DNA from: Epinephelus fuscoguttatus
Lineage: Eukaryota; Chordata; Actinopteri; Perciformes; Serranidae
Direction: 5' to 3'
Length of the DNA stretch: 64,000 nucleotides
NCBI RefSeq assembly: GCF_011397635.1
Contig: NC_064753.1
Coordinates: 26,560,322 to 26,624,321 of the forward strand
Shown here in pieces: positions 30,634 through 44,700 of the stretch; the stretch's first letter is position 1; each line of letters opens with the position of its first letter. The notes below the pieces were generated by a model, which saw only the letters and a list, made by a program, of their open reading frames with translations, searched no databases and was not told the DNA's origin. The translations under genes were made by a program, and so were the position numbers.

Positions 30634-33000
30634 GGTGGGGGAGCCAGTGGATTAGTAAATGAAATCAAATCTGTGTCCCATAACATATTTCAGGAACAAA
30701 ATCGTTCAACCAAATTACAGAGTGGTAAATCCAGCACCTTGTATCCAACACAGTTGCAGAGTTTTTAATTTAATTTGAGTAGTTTGCAGAAGAAGCCTAA
30801 TTGAGCACAGTAAATTTGCCATTGCAAAAAAAGCACTGATGCGGGCATTGTTATTTATGATGTGGAATAAAGCCTAATCCTTAGCAAAGTATTGACAATG
30901 TACAGGTCAAAGTACATTTTTATTCACCCACATGTCACTGCACACATTTAGGCCTACCCAGCTGTTGATTTTACAAAGACCATATTCAGCTGCTTTTCTT
31001 GTTGGTCTCAAAAGACTTTTAGGCTCTCCATTTAATCCAGACCCAATCCTAAACTTGTCTCACCAGCCCCAGATACTTGTTGGGTGTAAATCTACTGTTC
31101 CACACTACAGTATATGCAAATCTTGCTTTATGATGCCCTGCACCTGTACTTTGCCAATCTTTTGTTTTATAAAAGACTACTTGTCCTGACTCTGTACCCA
31201 TCTCCAAGCTACATATATACTTGTACATTTGGTTAAACCTACACCTTTTAGACAGATTAGCTGTCCTCTTTCTCGCTGTCATTTTAATTAAAGCAGATCA
31301 GCAGTATATTTTCTTCTCTTCTGATGAGACGGAAGCAAGCTCCTAATATTTTCTTCAACTCCATGTCAGCTGTGAAATCTGCACTACAGTTCTCTGATCA
31401 AGATTGAGGCACACATTAGGTCAATGATGAATTCAGTAATATCTCCAATATGCAAGCTATTAAGATAATAAAATGTCATTACTCTTTGGATAATATAATG
31501 CAACATAAAGCGTATGCCTCACTTATTTTGAATCATGCACGAGGGACTAAAGGTGACAATATAGAATAACCTGGTATTGCGGTAAAGCCTTATCAGAGAC
31601 ACAAATCCATTTTATTCCATAATTTAACTCTTACATATGAGCTGCAACCCCAATAAATGTCACACCAAATATGGCTGTGTTATATAGGCTATGAATAATA
31701 AGGATTATTTATTATTCTCACTGCCAGAATTTGCTTTTCTTTATCTAGGGTAAAATGGGACAAATAAGATTTTACATCTTGAGCTATTTACATATTAGCA
31801 GCCAGTCACCAAACATTTTATTGCATTGTAAGCACAAATGTTCTTTACATGAAACAATAATTTTTATTGGTCTGTGGTAACTAGGATGGGCAGAGCAAAA
31901 ATTAAAACATCCATTGGTCCCAGAATTTCCAAGAGAAGCTGTGTGGCATGTTAAATTTCACATTTTGGTGATAAGAAAGCTGCAGCTAACATAAGGGTAT
32001 AACAACAAAAATGGCTGTATGATGTTGCATTTTATTAAATGTTTGACTTAAAATTAAAATATTATCACAATACACTTAACTTTTTATGGGATAAGGGTTT
32101 TGAGTGAGTACTTAATGCATTTAGGTAAAATGGGAAAATCAAAATTAAGCTCAAATGGGATGGATTTTTTTTTTAAGTGAAACCAGCATGTTTTTAGGCT
32201 ACTCTGTGCCATAACTCACAAGTTATGAAACTATGTGATTTTTCTTTTGTTTTTTTGTCACCTGAAAAATATTTAAGATGATGCTGTGAGACCATGGCAG
32301 AAAAGTCTTTTTTAATGAATAGCCACAGATTGCATTAATAATTTAATGAATTAATGACTGAACTGATAAATGGATTCAACCATTAAAAACTTAAACAAAC
32401 ACAACTCTCTCATTTTACCTGAACATGTTATTGTAGTGAAGTAGATGTCCTTGATGTGTTTGAGGGTCCAAAGTTTCTAAATTATTTTACTTAGCAACAT
32501 ATTTCCTTGGTAGAAAAATAGCAGAGAGCTTGATTAAGCTCTAAAAGTAACACTCAGAGTAGTCCTCAGTTTTAGGTGGTTTTCTTGGTAATCTACCATA
32601 AAGTGTCACACATATTACCTGACTTCACTCTACATATCTGTTGTCACAGATTGAAAACTCGTATGTTTAGACTACACCTTAGCCCATTAAAAACAACTCT
32701 ATCTCCATCTCTTGCTGTCTGTGGATGTAGCATTTTAAGCAAGTCATACTGGTCATCATATTTGATGAAGGTGATGTAGCCTGCATGATTCTTGCAATTT
32801 TGTGGTTAGATACATGTGATGTAATAATGTAAGCTTTCTGATAGATCTGCCTGTCATTCTCTGTATCACATTACCCTCTGATTATTAGTATGAGTACACT
32901 GGATTAAAACGTCATTTCTATGACAATAATTTGTGCAATTAAGCACTCTTGGTGTTCATGTACTGGGGTTTCATGAAGGGTTTTCCACACGTCTGACCTA
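30634..33000. other. Spacer between divergent sltm and rnf111 promoters
   Basis: AT-rich, without a coding exon that I can support and without a recognised repeat family. Confidence 0.55.
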
Positions 33001-33002
33001 TA

Positions 33003-33290
33003 TCCGCTAGTGGGCGCTGTGGTATTTGGAATGGAGGATTAAGGAAGGTGCAAAACAATGATGCAAGGATTTATATTATAATCCGTATACAGACGTACAT
33101 TCTCACAATTACACTGAGCTTCTCGTGCTCGTTTGTCGACACGAAACAGTTTGAGGAGAGAGTGTCCACTCGACATTGCGTATTTTTATCAACACGGTCT
33201 GCTTTGAAAAGTAAAAGGGATTAAGTCGAGCTGTCGCAAAGTGTCGTAAACGGCTGACGGCTAGCTGCGATGTGGCGCCCCCGCGTGGCA
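33003..33290. promoter_or_regulatory. Two candidate CTCF motifs at the rnf111 promoter
   Basis: ccgctagtgggcgctg (33003-33018) resembles the forward CTCF core, and tggcgcccccgcgtggca (33273-33290) the reverse one with about two mismatches. They lie in the CpG-rich stretch before rnf111. By-eye matches only. Confidence 0.35.
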
Positions 33291-33801
33291 GCGAGGCCAA
33301 CGGCTGTGTTGAATCTGTAGCCAGCGAACGGACGACCTGCTGGGTAAACAAGAGTGGATGCTTCGAGCGGCAGGAATGGCAAGTTCGTCGAGGGCTAATA
33401 GTGAGACATTTCTATCTTGTCAAACAGAAACACAGTAGAGAGGTCGTGCTACCTTTTAAGATTCGACAGGCGTCCGTTGCGAGTCAAAATGGCTGAGTAT
33501 AATCGGGTATTTGCTGAGTGAAGTGGAACTAGCCTTTACGTTAGCTTAGCTCGTAGCCGTCCAGGGCCCATTGCCTTCGATTTTGCTGCTCGGCTCAGCT
33601 CGGGACTGTGTTGTCAGTTTCACAATCCCAGCCACTAACGTCCTCGGATCGCGATTTCTATGTAGGCCTGTCTAGTTGCAGTCAGGGTTAACATTCAGAT
33701 AAATGCTCGTTTTCAGCGCTTGTCATTATTCCCCACAGGATTTAACCTCCCATGTTACTAAAAGGACGGTGACACAATTTGGAAAAAGGACTTAGACCCA
33801 G
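33110..33801 (+). promoter_or_regulatory. rnf111: rnf111 promoter and 5' untranslated exon region
   Basis: A CpG-rich stretch upstream of the first rnf111 coding exon. CAAAATGGCTG at 33485-33495 is YY1-like and contains an ATG followed by a 10-codon ORF (33489-33521). A likely untranslated exon is 33739-33801: acceptor ttattccccacag, donor cccag|gtacgt. The transcription start and first donor cannot be fixed from sequence. Confidence 0.5.
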
Positions 33802-36800
33802 GTACGTGTTGTCTTTGTTGTCTTCTGTCTGGAGTAACTATGTGTCAAGCTAGGTGGCTAGCTGTCCACTTTGGTTTCTCTCGATTCGTTTTCATAATAA
33901 ATCTCAACATAAGTTACTTAAATTGGATATTTTAAGTGCTTCTACATAACTACGAGTTTATGTGGCCCCAGTCCCTCCAGCAGCGTATGTGGGATACAGA
34001 CAGACAGCAGCCGAGCTCATTGTAGGCGAATTGTTCAGCGTTGTAGAAACTATGCTTACCCTCACGTTCAGGCTCGATGCTGTGAAGCTAAATAAATCTA
34101 TGTAGCTGTGTTTTTTTCGATTGCCTAGCCAGGGGGATTGGTAGTCGTTTCACAGACAGAAAGCACAGTGAGAATCGTTAGCAGCAGCTCAGCAGTCCTG
34201 TCTCAGTCGTACATCTTGAATTGGTTTACTGTTGCCATTTCTGTTACACCACACATCTTCTGATCTAAGTAACTGCGACTGCTTCGCTTGGTGGTATCTG
34301 CAGTATCTGTTACTCATGTTATTTGGCCCTTTGTATGAGGAATGTGTATTATTCAGCCTTGATGCATGGGGATTTTTTCTATCAGGGCTGTCCTCTGAGG
34401 CCCCTGAATTCATGCATGTCATTGCGCAGCTTTCTCTGTGGCATCTGAAGGACTCTCACTTATCAGTGAGTAGTATATAAAAGCAGATGTGACTTGGGTT
34501 TAGCAACATCAGCCCTCTTTCATAAAAGTTGCAGCTTCAGGCCAGCGTGTTGTCAGGACAACCAGCATGTTAGTATGAGTTGTGAATATATAATGAGATG
34601 ACATTGCTATGTGCGTTTTCAGTCTTTAAATATCTAATGCAGTACTAAACAGGGGAACATCACATACACCTTTACAATTAATGCAGTCTAATACAAATAC
34701 CCTGCAGCAAACACGACCAGGAATGTTGATGTGTTGCATTTTTTTTCTGAGACTGAGCCAGAGAGAGGGAGTGAACTCTCAAAGTTTTGTAGCTGTCTCT
34801 ACATGAGTCTTAAATTTGCTAATGACCCACATTGGAATAAAATATCTTACAGTGTCTTAAATGCAGTAGTTGGATGTTTATATGTTGACCATGTTTGTCA
34901 GACTTTGTGTATAAGAATTTTGATTTAGATGAAATTACATAAAGATGCTGACAGATGCAAGACATCCACATTTGATGTAGTCTCAGCGAACAATGTGGAT
35001 GGTACAAGCAAAGCATTGCTTTTTATTTTCTTGAGTTGTGTTACATCACTTGTGCTTCCAGATGGCCACATAGACAGGGTCAGTACAATATGTTCCTAAA
35101 TCACTTGCTGAAATAGTAGCTCCATGATTTTGTTTTCTGATTACATCATATCAAGAAGTGTGGTTGTCTTGTTGCTGTGGGCGATATCACCACGTGCATA
35201 TAGTGCACAAGCCTGCACTTTTCTTCACACAGTCCCAAACATTTTTAAAACGCAGTTCATTCACGGACATCACTGCAGATATGCAACACCATTTGTGAGT
35301 GTGTATAGAGATAGCTCTACAAATTTTGATCACTGCAAGTAGGAGCGGTCAAATATTATGCTTCTGCTTTGGATTTTTTAAAATCATATATATATTTATA
35401 TTTAGTCTTCTCAACCACTTGAACCCTGTTTGTGTTTTTGATTAATACAAAACTAGGATCTGATTCACTGGATCAGTATCGAGGCAGTAATAGATTAGTA
35501 TTAGGTATGTTGCCTGATCTATTACAGATCCCTGGTGTATTATACACCTTGGCAATCCGAGCACTCCACATATTAAACATTGAAAAACAAGCATTTCACT
35601 CTATTAAAACAGTGGAATTGTTTTCTACACACTAATATCGCAAAATCTTGCTTATGATAACAATGGCATCACACTTTGGGGATCGGTATTAGATAAGTGA
35701 TACATTGCAAGAAAGTGCTTTACAATAGGATATCTGTGTAACTGAAGAGGACTACAGACCAGTAAACTATAACAGTTTTCTTAGACGCAGCAATCAGTAA
35801 TATACAGAATGTATTCATTGTATTAAAAGAGCTTTTCAGGTTTATTGACACTTAGGGCTACTGGGAATACTGTTCCCCAGTATTGTGATCTTTGTCAGTG
35901 CTAACACCACTGTTGGCTGGCAGAGGGTGAGACATGTGCTCATCTGAAAATATGCATAAAGCTCAACAGAGGCACAGACTTTTGTTGTATTTACGAAGTA
36001 GCCTACATTTCAGCAACGCTGGAATGTGGCATTGCTCTGGGAGACCTTACACTGCTGTGAAAATTCTCCCATTGCAACATGCCTAAAGAGTCCCTTCCTC
36101 CTGGTGCACATAAATATAGATATAACTGTCCCAAAACTCATGACATAAATATGAGAATCAGTTTCATGGTGGACATCCCCTTTATTAAAATCCCATCTTT
36201 ATTTAGTGTGATTGATGCGTTGCCAAGAATCAACAATAAAGCAAGCACATCAGTATTGACTCACAGCCATGACTTTTGACTCAGCCTCTGGGTATTTATT
36301 TTCTACCTTTAATTGGCAGCTTTGGGTCACACTGTCTTTATTTGTACCAAAAAACAGAAAGACTGTTAGTGAATGAACGTATTGCCCCATGTTGAACACC
36401 ATGAATACACGACAACACGCTGTTGTTGTCATTATGAAAATTATGTTTTTAGACCCGTGACATGCAAGAAAATAATATTAAATAAAATTTTAGTTAAAAG
36501 CAAGTCTGATATGCTCTGCTGTAGGCTGTTTTTTTAAATGGCTGATGTTGAACAATTCAGCAGCATAAAGAGAACTATGATCATCACATGATCTGCATCG
36601 TAGGAAAAAAAATAATTATAATGACCTGGATGAAAATTTAATAATTGTAATTTTATTTATTTTATTATTTATCATTATTAATGTATTGTATCTATGCTCC
36701 TTAAATTCTTTTTTTATATTTCTTCCGTAGCTTTTGCAGTTGCTTATCTCTGTATTTATTTATTTATTTATTTTCAGATTCCCCTGTCACCTAATTTTAC

Positions 36801-37759
36801 TTGTAATTGGTACAAGTAGGGATAGGTATTATCATTTATAGTCATTTTAAAATGTTGTCTTTTCTTAAAGGTATACTATGCAGATTTGTCCACTGTTTGT
36901 AAACATGCTTGCCAGCGAAAGTGAAAGTAAAAGCCAACCTCAGATTCACTCTTGTTTGTGTTTTGCCTCACTATATTTATGTTTTTCAGAGCTGTGTCTC
37001 TTGGATGCCTGCTGCTTATGGTCTGGCTCCTGGTCGCTACCTTTTTATAGAGGCCCGACATCACTTGAGTGCTGTGGGGGTACACGCCCATAAAAACCCC
37101 AAACACAAAAACAAGAGGAAAATAGAAAAGTATTGGCAGAGGGCAGAGTCTCTGCAGAAAAATAGTGAATCATAAGTGATAATTTAGACGGCTTAATCTT
37201 GCATGAGTCCAAACATTGTTTTATGGGGAAGTCCTGCATAGTATATGTTAAAAAAAAAAAAAGTCAAACAAGTTTTGTCTCCAGTTTAGCAGAGACTGAG
37301 ATAGTTACATTTAGTAATGGTCATTTAACTGTTGTCCATGATGATTTTATGTATAGAGTCCATAATTTTAATATTTATTCATAATTGTAACACACTGAAG
37401 CAGCTAACTAGCTTTGTCCTCTGATCAAACAAATTTGGTCTGATTATTTAACATATGGAGTCAAAGTTGATCTCGACAAGCTGGCTGTTTTATCACTGAT
37501 ATCCGAATTGGTCATTGGTGACGTTATTTATTTACCTAACAGTTAATTTCAGCATTGCATTTCATGGATGAATGAGAACACAGAAAACTTTTAGCGCATT
37601 GATCAGACTTATATTTAGATGTGATGTTTTGAAACTGGTCTTGATTTTCCAGAGCTGTTGAAAGACCTTAATCTTTTCACTGACATAATGATCTTTCATT
37701 TCATATTCACGCAGTGACTTGTGCTACTGTAACACTTTTCCCTTCGTCTTCTGTTTCAG
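33802..37759 (+). other. rnf111: rnf111 5' UTR intron
   Basis: No coding exon seen. Contains a (TTTA)n tract near 36752-36775 and a probable dispersed fish repeat at about 36866-37175 (starts aaaggtatactatgcag). Confidence 0.6.
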
Positions 37760-37842
37760 ATTTTGTGAGATGCAGCGGATAGACGCCTAGGAACTGATGC
37801 GAGTGCATTTGCTGTTTGCCCTTTGAGGACGGACCTGCCACC
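37760..37842 (+). promoter_or_regulatory. rnf111: rnf111 5' leader with two upstream ORFs
   Basis: Between the acceptor ctgtttcag and the start codon lie two short complete ORFs: 37770-37790 (MQRIDA) and 37797-37826 (MRVHLLFAL). Both terminate before the main ATG at 37843, so they could dampen its translation and allow reinitiation. Confidence 0.75.
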
Positions 37843-38713
37843 ATGAAGAGTGAGGTGCCATCTGAGGCCCCCAGCAGACAGGAGCATCTGAAGGAGCCAC
37901 TGGTGAACCCAGAGCCCATGGAGGCAGCCAAGAGCTTCCCTAACAACATGGAGGTGATTGGAAAGAGCGAATTTGAAACCCTGTGTGAGTCCAGGCATCG
38001 GACCCTGAGGGACACAGGGACACACAGAGACTCAGAACGCACCCTTCCTGGGCGCAGAAAAAGAAAAGGCCAACAGGCAGGGCCGTCAGACTGCTCACTG
38101 AAGGAGGGCCACATTAGTGAGAGTTCACTGGCCACTCAGCGTGCCCGGGTAGAACTTTTACAGCACCCCAGTGAGGATGAGCATAATCACGAGTCCTCTT
38201 TTAGTGACTGTGCTTCCTCCCCTTCCTCTAGCCTGCGATTTGGGGACTCGGACACTCTTAGCTCAGAGGAGGAGGGGGAAGGTGGAGCAACAGGGGGCCA
38301 ACACAAGGCTCCTGCCCTGACAACAGGAGGAGCCGCCGGAGTCGGCCTGCGCCCTGTTCTGGGTCGAACTCGGGGGAATCGCTCTCATAAGTGGGTGCGG
38401 TCTGAGGCTGAGCCAGTGCTGCTGAAGCGGCCGTGTCTGAGCAGCCGGCGGCCTCTTCATAGGAAACGCTTTGTGAAAACAGCTCCTGGAGGGGGTCAGC
38501 GGACTCAGAAGCAAAAGGAGCGACTACTACTGCAGAGGAAGAAACGTGAAGTGATTGCACGTAGGAAGTATGCTCTACTTCATAGCACCAGTAGTTCCAG
38601 CGAGGAGCTGAGTAGTGACTCTTCCTCCCCCTCTTCTACCGAAGCCGAAGATGAGCTGTATGTAGATGTTAGCAGCACCAGCAGCCAGCCCAACAGTGCG
38701 ACTGTAGCCACAG
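37843..38713 (+). CDS. rnf111: rnf111 first coding exon (290 codons)
   Basis: Starts [20 protein letters not shown]. Conserved blocks are [40 protein letters not shown] and [20 protein letters not shown], all in human order. Mammalian RNF111 has about 17 extra residues before MKSE, as I recall. Leaves one base at gtaatt. Confidence 0.95.
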
Positions 38714-41700
38714 GTAATTACAGACCACCGCTCTATTACAGTTGAATTGTAATATCTTTATTGTATCTAACATATCTTGCTTTGCAGCATACATTATGTT
38801 TGTGTAGGCTATATCATATGGTTCAAAGCAGCAGGGAATACATACATAGATTTTACTGCGTGATTGCAGTGTGATCAGCATAACACAGTGAACCACAGAG
38901 GGTAGTCAGGATCAGTCATTATGTGTTTGTATTTTTAGGGGTGTCAAAGTTTGTGTTAGAATAGTTAAATATTTTATATATCCTTTTTATGGTAAACTGT
39001 AAAAGAAAGTTTAGATGGCTTATACAGTATTTTAGGGCCTTATTAAACTGTTGCTACACAGCATGGATTTAGTAAATATCAACAGGCAGAATAATACACC
39101 ACGGTGTTGACATATTCATTTCTTTTTTTGTGCTGTTTGTTAAAAAGATAGGCAAAGAGGGGTAACATCATAGTTTTAACACTATAATGGAAACTATGTC
39201 TCCTAAAGCTCACAAGCACTAGGATCTCTAACACTGCAGAAAAAAGCACAATCCAGCATGAATTAACATTTTAATTGAAGTACATTGATGCACTGTGAAT
39301 TAATATGCACTGAAAAGCAGAACAGAAAAACAGAAAGGGCTGGTGCCAGAGAAGTTCTAGTCAACATGTTGTGCAACCTGCAATAGGAGCTGGACTGAGG
39401 TTTTTAATCACAAAAAAAGTTGTTAGTGTTGTACTTCTTTAAATAACCTTAATAGGCAAACATTGTCATTTATCAAAATTTCCCTTCACTGCACAATCAG
39501 AATAAGTATTTTTTGTAACAGGAGTGTGATAATGTTAAGTGATCTCGCTAAAGCCCCTTTTCCACTGGACAAAATACCCACTAATACCTTTTGTCTTCAG
39601 TGGGAAAGGTCACAATTGGCATTCACTCCCAGGACAAATGACTCTGCAGTAGTCACGGTTATTTATCAGCTCTGATCGGCTTTGATTGGCTCCAGTCAGT
39701 GGTGATAGAAATATGACACCCAGGTGGACACTAATTTCTGGCCCCTTTCAGGCGCAATGCAATGACACAAATTCTCACCATCTCCTTCCAAGCAGTGCTC
39801 AAACGTCGTTCCAAATTAGTTGACACCGAGTTTGAAAGAAAGACTGCATAGAAACAGATATACACCAATCAGCCACAACATTAAAACCACTGATAGGTGA
39901 AGTGAATAACATTGATCATCTGAGTAATATTGTGTTCTGGCATATATGTGGAAGCCACTTGACATGCTCCAGCCAACCAAACATTGTGACAGACCAAGTA
40001 CACCCTCTCATGGCACTGCCATCACGAGGGACCTGACAAAGACCTTAAGGTGTTGACTAGCCCCAAACTGGCACCGGCATGTCCCATGAATGCTTGGTCA
40101 GGTTGGGATCTAGGGAATTTGGGGGTCAGGTTGACACCTTGAGCTCTTTTTCACATTCCTCGGCCCATTCCCGTGCAGTTTTTGCAGTTTGGCACGACAC
40201 ATTGTCCTGTCATTAGGGAGTGCTATTGCAATGAGGGGGTTAGGGGCTTGGGCTTTCACGGTGTTTGGGTGGGTGGAGCGTGTCAAGTGGCATCCACATG
40301 AATGCCAGGAGCCATGATTTCCCAGCAGAACATTGTTTGGTAACTAGATGATCAATGTCACTCCTTTCACCTGTCAGTGGTTTTAATGTAGAGGTTGATC
40401 ATTTAAAAAAGAAGTAACCATTGTAACACTTTCACTGACCTCCATTCTGCTTTCCTACGTTTACTTACCTGTTTTCTGGCACATTTGTGACATCAAATGT
40501 GATAAAAAACAACAAACAGAAAGGCATACTCATCTACTGCAGAGCTGTGAACACTATGTTCTATTGGCAATGGGAAAGGAGTGTATCACCTGTTTTTAGC
40601 AGGTTTTCCCACAGTAAAAAAGATGCATATACATACAGATTTTTGAGGGGGAAAAAGGTATTAATGTCTATTTACTGAAATAGGATCAAGAGTTTACAGG
40701 TTTTCATTCTGGGCCAGGTGATTTCATTCTGGCTCTCAACCAAAGAAGGGGAAGTAAAGGAAGACTCACCTTGCGTAGTGTTTGATTGTGGTGACAACAT
40801 GCTTACAAACAGCTGTTCAGCTGCACATGGATGCATATTGCTGTTGTAGTGTCCCACTTTCACATAAACAAACAAGGTGAAAAGTGTAAGAAATTGTAAT
40901 AAAGCTTTTGGCTCTCATGATAAATGTAGCAACATACATAAGACTATGGTCTGTATGTCTTTGTAATGGCTTTGGCACAGCTGATAAAGGAATAGCTACT
41001 CCCCTCTCTGCTTTTCATGGCCCCACACCTGGCAGGCAGTAATGAAAACTGCAGCCCTCTATACCTGTTGGAACAACAGGTTTATACAGCTCCTAAATCT
41101 AAACCATAGCTTTCTGCGCTTGTTCTCACTATCGTCTGTGCACCTGAAAGGCACATGCTATTTTCTGATCTTAAATTTTTCAGCATTTACAACAGGAGTC
41201 AGTTTATCTTTAAAAAAAACACCTGTACCTTGCTTCATCGTTTTCCTTGTGTAGCCATTTAGCCTCAGCACTTTCTGGCTGCTGTGGCCCTAGGGGAGAA
41301 TGGAAAGTTAGTTGTTGTGCCTCCATGGTGGGAGGCAGGTGGGAGAAAACTCAGTCACTGTATAGTGACTGGCTTTGCATGGAAACAGCAGGTCTCTCAG
41401 GGAAAACAAGGCATTTGTTTACAGCATAGGAAGCATGGAGGCAAGTGATGAAACCTGCCTTTGTAAATGTCCAGAGTTGGAGCAGGTGTGTGATGTAGAC
41501 AAAGAACAGTTTATTCCCACCTCTAAACTGAACAACAGAAGATATTAAATGTGAATAAACAATATCTCAGCAAAATCCACCTTAAATGCAGGTCCCATCG
41601 GGATTGTTGTCATTTTAGATACAATAAAAATCTACAAATTCCCTTATGCACACATCTGATGATTGGTTACACTGAATTGTTATCATCATCATCAGCAGTT

Positions 41701-44700
41701 TCAAAGGATGATTGTTCAGCCTCAAGCATATTGCATGTACTCTTACTACCAACTGATCAAGTGGCTGGTTGACTTAAGAAAATCATCACTTGGGATTTGA
41801 CATGTTTGTTCCAGGGTTTGTTATATACTGTAGTCGTGTCAGGTATAGTAGTAGGAGAAGGAGGTTTTTTTTGTACCTATCATGCACAGGTTGGTTACAA
41901 CTCCCTGCAAGTCGTAAGTAAGGTGTTGGGTGTTGTTTGCGTCACCTCATGAAGGCTTCACCAGAGTGCCAGGCAGCTAGTCTTGCAGAGGGTGCTAAGC
42001 AGCAGTTCTCAGGAGAGATTAGGAATAGAAATCACACTGGGGAGTTTATGGCACTTAGAGAGATGTGCATGAAAACTCAGTAAACACACGAGAAATGTAG
42101 CAGTGCCCTTAAATATTTTTGCCTCTTAAAACTGTTAACCAGCGTTCATAGCTTGTGCATTTTCAGCCATTGATCAAATTTCACAAAGTATTAAAGTACT
42201 AAAACCTCTATAATTTTCATATCCAGATCTAGAAATAAATGACTGTTTATATGTTTTTGCTTGCAGCCAATCACTGCAGATGTTCTTAGATTTAATGCGC
42301 TGTGTGATCAGCCCACAACCACAGCAGCAGATGTACAACCCCTACAATCTGTTGTGTGGTGAAGTTGAGCGTGGTGTATTTGACGGTGTTGGCAGTTCCA
42401 CATATGAGATGCCACCAAAACTTTCCTAAGTATGACTATATTTTGTAACCAGATGTCACATGATGGGCATTGAATGAAGTAGGAAAAAAAGTATCAAGGG
42501 GTGTCGGTAACGTAGTGGATAGTGCCGGCGCCCCATGTACAGAGGCATCACCTCGTTGCAGTGGCTGCGGGTTCGAATCCGGCTCGCAGCCCTTTGCTGC
42601 ATGTCAGTCCCCACTCTCTCTCTGTCTCCCCATTTCACTCTCTGTCGTGTCAATAAAGGCAAAAAGCCCATAAAAATCATCTTTAAAAAAGAAAAGAAAA
42701 AAAGTATCACATGAAGTACTCGGAATCGATATCGCTTTAAAGGCACTCGTAATGGTACTGGTATTGTAATTTCTTGAACAGTACCCAGCCCTTTAATGCA
42801 TTAGTTCGAAAACAATAAGGATGAAAACTGTCTGACATGAAAGGTTAACTTAAGATTTACATTGAAGTCTAAAGAATGAGGGAGAGAATTTATAACTTTG
42901 ACTCATAGACCAGATGCATGAGTCAGCATCTCTCACTTACACTGAGAAATGGTGACAATAATTAGAAACAGGCATGAGACTGTTAGCTCTGATAAACTTC
43001 TATTGTTTGCAAATATATGCTGTATATGATCTTCATCACTGGTGGGGACTAAAATAATGTATGTATACCTGGGCTGAAAGCCTTAAAATAAACCTGTAGA
43101 TAAAGCTGTGTGTTCAGTTATAAAAGAAAACAAAACACACTGTGCTTAAGAAACGAATGACCCCATTGGCCTCCCATGGTCTTGGCAGCAGCTCCATTAA
43201 AAAATACATTAATTAGTCTCAAATTAGTTTGTTGTCACTTAAACTTGTTTTAACAGTGGTGCTCCTTGTGTGAGATGTGGGCAGCATTAATACGCATGCA
43301 GGATCTCTCGAGATAAAGTATTGACAGGGGTCTCCATTAATTGCATGTGGTTAGTTTAATTTGGAAATATAGATATCTATCTGATTGGAAAATATGAATA
43401 CTGTTTAAAAGAAAAGATGTAGTTGTAATTATAGCATATTGCTGTCAATCATAATATTGAAATTAATGTTTAAAAAAAGTGTCAGTGCAATGAAGAGTAG
43501 TCAGGCTACACGTTAAAATTTTCTGTTTATTTTATTGTAGTTATTGTAGTTTCTTTGCCTTTGTCAGATTTATGGTGTATATCAGTACTATACTAAATTC
43601 AACTGGTGTGCTCAGGTGCCCTTGATGAGGATGTGGTGGTGATTGAGGCAACTCCAGCTCCAGCTCCTGCTGTCCCTGCAAGTGAGGAGATCAACGTCAC
43701 TTCAACTGACAGTGAAGTGGAAATTGTCACAGTCGGGGATGGTTTCAGGTAGGCGCAGCAGCTTTTTCAGCAGGCATTGACATGATGTGCCTAAATGAAA
43801 AAAAAAAAAAGTAAACTTTTTTTCCCCTTCTTTGTTTTGTTAACCAGTAGACTAAATGTCAGCTATGTGGCCTTGATAACCTTAGGATATGGGACTTTCT
43901 ATACATACTGACAACATAGTATCTGTCTTTTTTTTGTTTGTTTGATCTCAAGGCCAGCAGGATGGTTCGAAAATTAATCCTAGTAAAACTTTTAGCAAGA
44001 TATACAGTACGTCAGCAGACAAGATAAACATGTTTGAGTACATTTATGAGCTCTAAGTGTGGACATGCAAGCCAACCTTAATAACAAGAAAACAAGTCAA
44101 GTATTTATAACAACTTTATAGCACATCTGTGGAACAACGTACAAAATGTTTTGTGATTGTGTGGTAAACAAGTTGTACACAAATGAAGAGAGACTATCCT
44201 GCTCAACAATGGACCAAGCACAGGATTTTTCCTTCTGTGGGGAACATCTACAGACTAAAAAGGTTTAGGACCTAATATTGAACCCTGGGGTACACCACAG
44301 TCAGTTCCCCCAATGTAGTTTTAGGTTTCAGTAGGCCTAAAGGACTGTAAATTAATCTTAAACTAGATAGAAAAGTTTCAGAATTGTTATTGTTTGTCAG
44401 AAATTTTCAGTGCATTTTTCTCTTGTGAGTAATAAGGACCGTTGGAGCCTGGGGCTGACAGACGTCTCAGTATTTTTGCATGACTGATCATGTGGTTTTG
44501 TTCCCCTTTCTGTAGAACATGAAGAACCCCGTTTCCATGTGCTGCTAAGCTTTATTGGTCATGCAGTTTATGTGTTGTTTACTCGGGTAGTCTTTGTCTT
44601 TTGCTTTTTGAAAAACAAGTTGTCATGTTTTATTATGTTTGCCTAGTATTAAAATCTGCTTTTTATGGGGTTGTGTATGTGAACTTGGATGTTAGTCAAT

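Larger units (their letters stand above)
38714..43615 (+). other. rnf111: rnf111 intron with several repeats
   Basis: Holds a MITE-like stretch near 39555-39760, a Tc1-like remnant (39861-40390), and the second copy of the dispersed repeat (42217-42794) split by a SINE. No exon is seen. Confidence 0.7.

Noticed and set aside
33489..33521. ATG with 10 codons as the true rnf111 start
   Set aside because: It ends quickly and is out of context with the Arkadia N-terminus, which starts at 37843; best seen as a YY1-like motif or upstream ORF.
38258..38560. Minus-strand open frames opposite the first rnf111 coding exon
   Set aside because: Shadow of a conserved Arkadia exon read in antisense; composition follows the sense Ser codons.
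42560..42590. Possible tRNA gene because of a perfect B box
   Set aside because: The cloverleaf cannot be completed, and the block belongs to a SINE with tail and target duplication.
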